From DASQDN01 sp035630195 (GTDB taxonomy: Bacteria > Acidobacteriota > Terriglobia > Bryobacterales > Bryobacteraceae), in NCBI GenBank assembly GCA_035630195.1, contig DASQLD010000088.1, positions 1 to 5,931 of the forward strand: a stretch of DNA of 5,931 nucleotides. The letters are read 5' to 3'. The notes under the pieces were generated by a model. It saw nothing but the letters and a program-made list of their open reading frames with translations, was not told the DNA's origin and searched no databases. Made by a program: the position numbers and the translations under genes. Positions 1-5,796 of the stretch are shown here, piece after piece. Numbering within the stretch: position 1 is the stretch's first letter; each line of letters opens with the position of its first letter.

Positions 1-1163
1 AGAACTTCGTAATTGAAAACCTGTCCGGGTCGGTTGACGCGCGGAAAATACGGCAGGATCTTCTGTGACTGGGAAGTGATCCTGTTCGAAGGGATGATGT
101 TGCCGGGAAACGGCTCTTGCGTTACCGGGTCGAGAATAGGCGTGGTGACGGGCGCGCCTGCAGACGTACGGCTCAGATCTCCTGTCCGCTGCTCGTCGGT
201 TGGTAGCGTAAATCGCCCGAACTGTTCTTGCCGGATGCGAACGCCCTCGTAATTCGAAAAGAAGAATGTGCGGTCTTTGCCGTTATAGATTCTTGGAATA
301 TAGACGGGTCCACCAATCGTGCCGCCGAACTGGTTTTGCCGCAGTTTGGGTTTGCTGGTCGGGAAGAAGCCACGCGCATCCATCTTGTCATTGCGCAGGA
401 AATCGAACGCCGTGCCGTGAAAGTTGTTGGTACCCGACTTAGTCACGATATTGATGTTGGCGCCGGACTGAAATCCGAACTCAGCGGAATAAGCCCCTGT
501 CTGTAACTTGAACTCCTGAATTGCATCGATTGACGGATTGAAGGAATTCCAGTTGTAGAATCCGATGTTCATCGTGGCGCCGTCCAGATTCCATTCGTTG
601 TCGGTGTCACGGGCTCCATGGGCCCACACTGCGATACCGCCTGCCAGCAGATTTTGCAGTGTTGCCCCTCCCGGCACTCCGCTTTGGACATTCGGAGTGA
701 GCAAGGCAAGCGCATTGAAGTTCCGTCCATTCAGCGGCAACTCCACCACCCGTTTGTTGTCGATTACGTCCCCAAAAACAGCATCTTCGGTGTTCACGAT
801 CGGAACTACGGCGCTGACGTTTACTGACTCTGTCACGCTGCCCGTTTGTAGCGTCACATCGAGGCGCGCGCGCTGACCCACCTGCAGAGTGATGCCCTCA
901 TTCATCTCTGTACGGAAGCCTGTGGCCGAGACAGTGACTTCGTACTGGCCGATCGGCAGGTTGGTCAGGATGTAGTTACCGTCAGGATCCGACTCGACTT
1001 CACGCACCTGGTTGGTCGCCACCGCTTTCGCTTTGACGCTGGCCTTAGGAACTACAGCGCCGGAAGCATCTTGAACCGTGCCGACAATACTCGCCGTGGT
1101 GGTCTGTGCTTGGACGATTACGGAAGCCAAGAAAGAAACGAACCCAATGAGGAACCGAAGCAT
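1..1163 (-). CDS. TonB-dependent receptor, acidobacterial type with N-terminal carboxypeptidase-regulatory-like domain (3' part beyond window)
   Basis: Outer-membrane receptor of the Oar-like/TonB-dependent family, which in acidobacteria is presumed to import large or scarce substrates. The reading frame is open from an ATG at 1163 down to the left edge, about 387 residues without a stop. Full members are usually around 1000-1200 residues, so roughly the N-terminal third is present and most of the beta-barrel is missing. Residues 1-19 form a Sec signal peptide (MLRFLIGF...IVQA, likely cleavage before QTTT). Residues 25-105 are a carboxypeptidase-regulatory-like beta-sandwich, with IVGTVQDASGAVVPKA and the NLPIGQYEVTVSATGF motif. 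Residues about 128-250 are the plug, with the hallmark ELPLNGRNF (141-149) and VTKSGTN (240-246). The family's FFFSNYEG motif follows. The start is supported by a GGGAGGG ribosome binding site. It is divergent from the regulator and so is likely a target of it. The substrate is unknown; family call is very secure. Confidence 0.95.
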   Translation of the reverse strand, partial: MLRFLIGFVSFLASVIVQAQTTTASIVGTVQDASGAVVPKASVKAKAVATNQVREVESDPDGNYILTNLPIGQYEVTVSATGFRTEMNEGITLQVGQRARLDVTLQTGSVTESVNVSAVVPIVNTEDAVFGDVIDNKRVVELPLNGRNFNALALLTPNVQSGVPGGATLQNLLAGGIAVWAHGARDTDNEWNLDGATMNIGFYNWNSFNPSIDAIQEFKLQTGAYSAEFGFQSGANINIVTKSGTNNFHGTAFDFLRNDKMDARGFFPTSKPKLRQNQFGGTIGGPVYIPRIYNGKDRTFFFSNYEGVRIRQEQFGRFTLPTDEQRTGDLSRTSAGAPVTTPILDPVTQEPFPGNIIPSNRITSQSQKILPYFPRVNRPGQVFNYEV

Positions 1164-1166
1164 ATG

Positions 1167-1173
1167 CCCTCCC
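1167..1173 (-). promoter_or_regulatory. Ribosome binding site of the TonB-dependent receptor
   Basis: On the minus strand the sequence GGGAGGG lies three bases before the ATG at 1163, so its GGAGG core sits about 4-5 bases from the start. This is close to an ideal Shine-Dalgarno sequence and fixes the receptor start. Confidence 0.8.
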
Positions 1174-1184
1174 AGGCTACAAGT

Positions 1185-1194
1185 GGTATGCTGT
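1185..1194 (-). promoter_or_regulatory. Degenerate operator half-site in the receptor leader
   Basis: On the minus strand this reads ACAGCATACC, the same as the half-site ACAAGCATACC with one A missing. Seen on the plus strand, GGTATGCT (1185-1192) and AGCATACC (1209-1216) form a perfect 8-bp inverted repeat with a 16-base loop. This could be a secondary binding site or a stem in the leader transcript of the receptor. The evidence is one short match only. Confidence 0.3.
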
Positions 1195-1200
1195 GGAGCA

Positions 1201-1230
1201 ATGCTACAAGCATACCGGTCTGCTTGTCAA
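1201..1230 (-). promoter_or_regulatory. Candidate sigma-70-type promoter for the TonB-dependent receptor
   Basis: On the minus strand a perfect TTGACA (plus-strand 1225-1230) is followed after 18 bases by TAGCAT (plus-strand 1201-1206), which matches the TATAAT consensus at four of six positions. It would start transcription roughly 30 bases before the receptor ATG. The 22-bp palindrome at 1206-1227 overlaps the -35 box, the whole spacer and the edge of the -10 box, an arrangement that fits repression by occlusion. The -35 box is convincing, the -10 box only fair. No comparably good plus-strand promoter was seen for the regulator. Confidence 0.5.
1206..1227. promoter_or_regulatory. 22-bp palindromic operator, probably for the adjacent GntR/LacI-type regulator
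   Basis: The arms ACAAGCA (1206-1212) and TGCTTGT (1221-1227) are perfect inverted repeats, and the centre ACCGGT (1214-1219) is itself palindromic. In all, 20 of 22 positions are symmetric; only the pair 1213/1220 breaks the symmetry. It lies in the divergent intergenic region, 11 bases before the proposed regulator start and over the receptor promoter. Size, symmetry and position are what a dimeric GntR-family protein would need. That the neighbouring regulator binds here is inference. Confidence 0.7.
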
Positions 1231-1238
1231 TCAGAGGC

Positions 1239-2312
1239 ATGAATAGCACAAGCATTCCACTGCAACTCCGATCCGTGTTGATCGAGGAAATCGAACGCGG
1301 CGTCTACGGCGACGAGGGAAAACTCCCGTCGGAACGCGCCTTAGCGGATCGTTTTTCGGTATCACGTACGTCAGTGCGCGAGTGCCTGAATACTTTGGTG
1401 AAGGACCGGCTGCTGGTTCGTGTCGTCGGTAAAGGAACCTTTGTTGCCGGCGCCAACATACCGGTATCCTCTGCCGATACACTTGTGAACGATCTTGCCT
1501 TTCTCATCGGCGAGAACATCTTTCAGTTCGTCCAGCCCGGATACAACCGAATCTTGATCGGAGCGGAACAAGCGTGCCGGCAGCAGGGCTATCGCCTCCT
1601 ATTTCATTCTGTGACGGACGAGGAAACCAAACTCGCGCTGTCGCCAGGGCAAGGGATCCGCGGATGCCTCGTCGCTGGAGGCTTGCGTAAAAAATCACTG
1701 GAGCGAATCCTGGACTGGGGTGTGCCTGTGGTTCTTACGGATCTCATCGTCGACGGCAATACAAGTGCCGTCGGTCCGGACTACGCAAGCGGAACCCGTC
1801 AGGCTCTCGAGCACCTGGTCAGCCTCGGCCATCGGGACGTCGGCTTCGTGGGATTCCCCAACTCGGAGAAGTACCAGACTTTCTGGCAAAGGCTGGAGCA
1901 ACTCGATCTTCGGTACAACCCGCACTGGGTGCAGTTTCTACAATTACCGGACGTCGAGCCGGGTATTCTCGCGGGGTATCATGCGATGCAGGCGATGCTC
2001 GCAGGCGGGTCACTGCCGACAGCCTTGCTGGCGACGAACGATTTAGTGGCGATGGGCGTCATCGAAGCGCTAAAGATGGCGGGCATCCAGGTACCTGCGC
2101 AGGTCAGTGTTATAGGGTATGACGATCTGGGGAGGGACCAGAATCCGCCACTGACAACGATTCGGTCGTACCCCGAAGAAGTCGGTCGTATCGCCGCGAA
2201 GATGTTGATGGAAGAATTGGACGGAGAGCCGTCACAGAATCGGGTAGCCGTGCCGACCAAACTGGTAGCGCGCGGATCGACTGCGCCTCCGGGGCAAAGA
2301 AGGATTAGCTAG
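1239..2312 (+). CDS. GntR-family transcriptional regulator with LacI-type ligand-binding domain
   Basis: Cytoplasmic DNA-binding regulator, 357 residues from the chosen start, of the AraR-like class that joins a GntR winged helix to a periplasmic-binding-protein-like sensor. Residues 6-71 are the winged helix: GKLPSERALADRF, then VSRTSVRECL as recognition helix, then wing GKGTFVAG (64-71). Residues about 83-345 are the sensor domain, with LGHRDVGFVGFP, the segment TALLATNDLVAMG and the VIGYDDL signature (291-297) typical of LacI-family proteins. In-frame ATGs at 1164 and 1188 exist, but would put extra sequence of no family likeness before the winged helix and would translate through the operator; 1239 gives the usual GntR N-terminus. 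No good ribosome binding site precedes it: AGAGG is only one base away. The effector is probably a sugar-like molecule, by family analogy. It abuts the aminotransferase gene. Confidence 0.9.
   Translation: MNSTSIPLQLRSVLIEEIERGVYGDEGKLPSERALADRFSVSRTSVRECLNTLVKDRLLVRVVGKGTFVAGANIPVSSADTLVNDLAFLIGENIFQFVQPGYNRILIGAEQACRQQGYRLLFHSVTDEETKLALSPGQGIRGCLVAGGLRKKSLERILDWGVPVVLTDLIVDGNTSAVGPDYASGTRQALEHLVSLGHRDVGFVGFPNSEKYQTFWQRLEQLDLRYNPHWVQFLQLPDVEPGILAGYHAMQAMLAGGSLPTALLATNDLVAMGVIEALKMAGIQVPAQVSVIGYDDLGRDQNPPLTTIRSYPEEVGRIAAKMLMEELDGEPSQNRVAVPTKLVARGSTAPPGQRRIS
1248..1258 (+). promoter_or_regulatory. Extra operator half-site inside the start of the regulator gene
   Basis: ACAAGCATTCC matches the left half of the main palindrome (ACAAGCATACC at 1206-1216) at 10 of 11 positions, in the same orientation. 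It begins exactly 42 bp downstream, about four helical turns, so both copies face the same side of the DNA. It lies in codons 4-7 of the regulator and could be an autoregulatory auxiliary site. No clear partner half-site is visible next to it. Confidence 0.35.
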
Positions 2313-3614
2313 GTGAAAGCAAAGTGGGATCAGTCGCGGGCAATGCTGGAGCGATCGCGTAAGTCGCTGGCCGGCGGTGTGAGCAGTCCTTTTCGGGCGA
2401 AGGCCCCGGTACCGCTTTTCTTCGAAAACGGAAAAGGAGCGCGCCTGTGGGACGTGGATGGAAACGAGTACATCGACTATCAGCTTGCCTGGGGTCCGAT
2501 GATTCTTGGCTACAGCCATCCGGCGATGGTGGCGAAGCTTCGCGAACAAGTTGAAAAGCCTCTGAGTTTCGGAGCGCAGCACGAACTGGAAATCACGGTC
2601 GCCGAAAAGATTCAGGCCATGGTTCCCTGCGCGGAACTCGTCGCCTTCACTTCCAGCGGCAGCGAGACGGTCCAGTTGGCGCACCGGCTCGCACGAGCCT
2701 GCACCGGACGACCAAAGATCCTCAAGTTTGAAGGGCACTATCACGGATGGATGGACGGCGCCCTGCACAGCTACAAGCCGCAGGCCGCGGAAACCGGACC
2801 CATTCAGGAACCCCTCACCGTACCCGGGTCGCGAGGACAGGTGGCGAATGCATCGGAGAACGTGGTGGTGGCCCCTTGGAACCGGCTCGACGTTCTCTCT
2901 CAAATTCTGGAAGCTCACCAGGGAGAGATCGCCGGTATTTTCCTAGAGCCCGTCCTGTGCAACAGCGGCTGTTTGATGCCGGAGCCAGGCTATTTGGAAG
3001 GTGTGCAGGAACTGGCTCGCAAGCACGGCTGCCTTCTTGTCTTCGATGAAGTTATTACAGGCTTCCGTATTAATCCTGGTGGAGCCCAGAAGCAGTTCGG
3101 CGTCACTCCGGATCTCGCTACCTTCGGCAAAGCAGTGGGTGGCGGCGTGCCGCTCAGCGTAGTCGCGGGCAGGGCGGACATCATGGAGCAGATGTTTCAT
3201 GGCGGGGTAGTGTTCGGCGGTACCTTCAACGGCAATCCTCTCTCTTTGGCTGGGGCCGCGGTTTGCCTGGAAGAACTCAGCCGCGACGATGGGGCCGCGC
3301 TCTGCCATGCCAATCGCATGGGTGAAAAACTGAAACTAGGCATTGGCGAGATAGCGCAACGACGGGGAATACCGCTGCATGTGACGGGATTCGGCACTGC
3401 CTTTTATCTGCACTTCACTTCCCTGCCCTCTCTGCGCGACTATCGTGATACTCTGGCCGATGATCGCGACCTGCTTCAACGGTTCCTCTTTGCGGCTCTC
3501 TCGGAGGGCGTGATTCTGGTACCCGATGGAAGAATGTATGTCTCCACAGCCCACACCGAGTCTGATGTGGCGGAGACTCTGCAAAAACTGGAAAGTGCTT
3601 TCGCGCAGCTTTAA
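2313..3614 (+). CDS. Class III PLP-dependent aminotransferase (glutamate-1-semialdehyde aminomutase superfamily)
   Basis: A complete 433-residue fold-type I PLP enzyme, usual length for the family, expected in the cytoplasm. Visible signatures: the cofactor phosphate-binding SSGSE (114-118), FEGHYHGWMD with H142-W146 around the ring-stacking position, DEVITGFR with D245 for the PLP pyridine nitrogen, the Schiff-base lysine K273 in TFGKAVGGG, and GGTFNGNPL with T304. The closest familiar protein is HemL, but SGSET replaces the SGTEA of HemL and the genes around it have nothing to do with tetrapyrroles. It is therefore better called a class III aminotransferase or aminomutase of unknown substrate. 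Start is GTG at 2313, the base after the regulator's TAG; AGAAGG at about 2299-2303 gives a ribosome binding site nine bases upstream. Its 3' end overlaps the cytochrome-type gene, which suggests co-translation. Confidence 0.92.
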   Translation: MKAKWDQSRAMLERSRKSLAGGVSSPFRAKAPVPLFFENGKGARLWDVDGNEYIDYQLAWGPMILGYSHPAMVAKLREQVEKPLSFGAQHELEITVAEKIQAMVPCAELVAFTSSGSETVQLAHRLARACTGRPKILKFEGHYHGWMDGALHSYKPQAAETGPIQEPLTVPGSRGQVANASENVVVAPWNRLDVLSQILEAHQGEIAGIFLEPVLCNSGCLMPEPGYLEGVQELARKHGCLLVFDEVITGFRINPGGAQKQFGVTPDLATFGKAVGGGVPLSVVAGRADIMEQMFHGGVVFGGTFNGNPLSLAGAAVCLEELSRDDGAALCHANRMGEKLKLGIGEIAQRRGIPLHVTGFGTAFYLHFTSLPSLRDYRDTLADDRDLLQRFLFAALSEGVILVPDGRMYVSTAHTESDVAETLQKLESAFAQL

Positions 3615-5796
3615 TCTGTTCCTCTCCTGCGGTGTCCTCCTTCACGGCGCGGAGAAGGTAGATTTCGCTCGCGATGTTCAGCCGATCCTGCATACACGCT
3701 GCGCCGGATGCCACGGAGGCGACAAGCTGCAGGGTGGTCTTTCCGTCTCGACGCGGACGGCATTGCTGAAAAAAGCTGTCATTCCTGGCTCAAGCGCAAA
3801 GAGTCCACTAATTGCCCGCCTGACCGCTACTGGACCGGGCCGCATGCCGCTCGGTCAGGCGCCACTCGGCGATCGTGAAATCGGGGTTCTCCGATCCTGG
3901 ATCGATGAAGGAGCCGAGTGGCATGCGGACACGTCAATAGAGCCCCGCCGCCCCAAGGTTCCAGCGAACGGGCACACGCATCCGATCGACGCCTTCGTCG
4001 CTCGCTACGCCAAAGCGAAAGGAATATCCGTTGTCCCGCCAGCCTCCGACGCTACCTTCCTTCGACGGGCTTGGCTGGACCTCACCGGATTGCTGCCGTC
4101 TCCTGAAGAACAAGATTCTTTTCGGCGGGATCGCCGTTCTACAAAGCGAACACAATTAATCGATCGGCTGCTACATGAGGACCGCAAATATGCCGAGCAC
4201 TGGATCACTCTGTGGAACGATTTGCTCCGTAACGAAGATGGCGTAGCCTATCCGGGCGAGACTCGGGAATGGATCACCGATTGGCTCCTGAATGCGCTTG
4301 AGACCAACATGCCTTATGACCTGATGGTCCGGTCTCTGCTAAATCCTCAAGAGAAGGGCGCCCCACGCGGATTTCTCGCCGGCATCAATTGGGGCGGTGA
4401 TGTGAGCGCGAGCCAATCCGTGCCGATGCAGGCTGCACAAAACAGCGCACAGGTGTTTCTCGGGGCGAACCTGAAATGCGCCTCCTGCCACGACAGCTTT
4501 GTCAGCCGCTGGAAACTCGCCGACGTGTTTTCCCTCGCGGCATTCTTCGCCGACAGGCCATTGGAAATGGCACGCTGTGAAGTAAAGACCGGCAAGACGG
4601 CCACACCCGCCTTTCTGTTCCCCGAGCTCGAACAGGAAGAGATGTCGCTTTCCGCTCGTGCACGTGCCGCGGCTCTGTTCACCTCGAGTAAAAACGGGCG
4701 ATTCGCACGCACAATCGTGAACCGGTATTGGCGTGCGCTTATGGGCCGCGGACTGGTGGAGCCGGTAGACGATTTGGACGCTCCGTCGTGGGATCGGGAT
4801 CTCCTCGACTGGCTGGCAGCAGACTTCGCGGACCATGGGTACGATCTGCGGTTTCTGCTGCGACGCATCATGACATCCAGGACGTATCAGGCGATGGCGG
4901 TGGATGAGGATCCGCCGAAAGACGCCGCATTCGTCTTTCGCGGTCCGCTAACCCGGCGCCTCACGGCGGAGCAGTTCATGGATGCCATCGGCGCCGTCAC
5001 CGGCGAATGGAAGGTATACGATCGACTCGACGGCAAACCGGCAACGTACGAACGGCAATGGCGGTTCCGTTCCGACCGGATGACTCGCGCGCTGGGCCGT
5101 CCCGACAGAAGCCAAGTCATCACCACGCGCACTGACGAATCCACCACGCTGCAGGCTCTCGAACTGGTGAATGGCGAAGTATTCGCCGACCAGTTAATGC
5201 GCGGGGCACAGCGCCTCATGTCCGGTCCTCCCCAGCATCCTCAAAGCATATTCGATAGTGGAATGGTGCGCGCCAAACCTGTTAACGTCGACATCGACAT
5301 TCAGAGCGCGAGCCGTTTGTGGCTCGTCATGCAGGACCTTGGATCATACGATCCTCCGAAGGTGGTCGCGCGATGGCTGAATGCCGAACTGATTGGCCCG
5401 AACGGCAGCACGCGCCTTACCGATTTCGCCGGCACGCCATTTTGGAAGACTTCCTTCGATATCGGCGGACGTGGCTTCACCCGTTTCCGGGCCACCGTGG
5501 CTGTCGATGAAGCGAGCCTTCGGCCGGAAACCACCGGCAAGGTGCGATTTTTCGTATTCACAGAGGAGCCCGATAGCGCACATCTGGTTCGCGTTGACGA
5601 CAGCACGCCATCGCCTATACCTCCACGTCTCGCCGGCAATACACTTGTGAGCCGCCTTTTCCGCCATATGCTGAGCCGTGATCCAGGGCCAGCCGAAAGC
5701 CGGAAGGCTTCCGCACTAATGGAGGAAGGAGCAGAAGGCCTGGAAGACCTGCTGTGGGTTCTCTTTCTCTCACCGGAGTTCCAGTTGATCCGATGA
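3565..5796 (+). CDS. Secreted planctomycete-type cytochrome, PSCyt1 + DUF1549 + DUF1553, with an NPCBM-like insert
   Basis: Exported protein of about 743 residues. A positively charged N-terminus precedes a hydrophobic stretch FNLFLSCGVLL and a likely Sec cleavage near HGA. Residues about 33-115 are the PSCyt1 cytochrome c domain: DFARDVQPIL, haem motif CAGCH (C46, C49, H50), and GRMPLG with M94 as possible distal ligand. Residues about 130-340 are DUF1549, with RRAWLDLTGLLPS and the second motif CASCH (C305, C308, H309). DUF1553 follows, with FARTIVNRYW, RRLTAEQFMDAI and TLQALELVNG, and ends at LFLSPEFQLI. Between the last two lies a beta-rich insert (about residues 572-677). The start is uncertain: ATGs at 3526 and 3538 and GTG at 3595 are in frame; ATG 3565 keeps the signal peptide with a 50-base overlap of the aminotransferase gene. 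The biochemical role of the family is unproven; redox or polymer breakdown roles are proposed. Stop overlaps the next start. Confidence 0.92.
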   Translation: MWRRLCKNWKVLSRSFNLFLSCGVLLHGAEKVDFARDVQPILHTRCAGCHGGDKLQGGLSVSTRTALLKKAVIPGSSAKSPLIARLTATGPGRMPLGQAPLGDREIGVLRSWIDEGAEWHADTSIEPRRPKVPANGHTHPIDAFVARYAKAKGISVVPPASDATFLRRAWLDLTGLLPSPEEQDSFRRDRRSTKRTQLIDRLLHEDRKYAEHWITLWNDLLRNEDGVAYPGETREWITDWLLNALETNMPYDLMVRSLLNPQEKGAPRGFLAGINWGGDVSASQSVPMQAAQNSAQVFLGANLKCASCHDSFVSRWKLADVFSLAAFFADRPLEMARCEVKTGKTATPAFLFPELEQEEMSLSARARAAALFTSSKNGRFARTIVNRYWRALMGRGLVEPVDDLDAPSWDRDLLDWLAADFADHGYDLRFLLRRIMTSRTYQAMAVDEDPPKDAAFVFRGPLTRRLTAEQFMDAIGAVTGEWKVYDRLDGKPATYERQWRFRSDRMTRALGRPDRSQVITTRTDESTTLQALELVNGEVFADQLMRGAQRLMSGPPQHPQSIFDSGMVRAKPVNVDIDIQSASRLWLVMQDLGSYDPPKVVARWLNAELIGPNGSTRLTDFAGTPFWKTSFDIGGRGFTRFRATVAVDEASLRPETTGKVRFFVFTEEPDSAHLVRVDDSTPSPIPPRLAGNTLVSRLFRHMLSRDPGPAESRKASALMEEGAEGLEDLLWVLFLSPEFQLIR
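5245..5625 (+). other. NPCBM-like (putative carbohydrate-binding) domain inserted in the DUF1553 region
   Basis: This segment encodes a beta-rich stretch beginning near VNVDIDIQSASRLWLVMQD, passing through FWKTSFDIGGRGFTRFRATV and AVDEASLR, and ending near GKVRFFVFTEE. The order 'symmetry-type strand, FTRFRATVAVDE, then KVRFFVF' resembles the NPCBM family, in which a conserved F-x-x-V-G-V-D motif precedes a V-x-F-x-V strand. It interrupts DUF1553 between the LELVNGEVFADQL helix and the closing LFRHMLSRDPGPAE helix. The assignment is by pattern memory and not by a profile search. Confidence 0.55.

Noticed and set aside
228..876. Plus-strand open frames at 228-506 and 565-876
   Set aside because: They are antisense to the receptor, whose translation has clear signal, regulatory-like and plug motifs; their own products show no recognisable motif or ribosome binding site.
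1185..1216. The 8-bp inverted repeat GGTATGCT/AGCATACC as a transcription terminator or riboswitch
   Set aside because: There is no T-run after it, the stem is only 8 bp with a 16-base loop, and its arms are better explained as operator half-site copies.
1071..1238. N-terminal extension of the regulator from an ATG at 1071
   Set aside because: It overlaps the well-supported receptor gene in antisense, runs through the promoter and operator region, and adds 56 residues with no likeness to GntR proteins.
2232..2918. 228-codon minus-strand open frame
   Set aside because: Antisense to the regulator end and the aminotransferase, whose PLP motifs are intact. The product looks like low-complexity shadow coding common in GC-rich DNA.
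3595..3660. Lipoprotein box (LSCG) in the cytochrome-type signal peptide
   Set aside because: Residue -3 to the cysteine is Phe and the hydrophobic stretch continues past it, so it does not fit a usual lipobox; a Sec signal cut near HGA is more likely.
4339..4871. Two minus-strand open frames of 165 and 174 codons
   Set aside because: Both are antisense to the DUF1549/DUF1553 gene, overlap each other and are rich in Arg and Ser as expected from reverse-strand reading.
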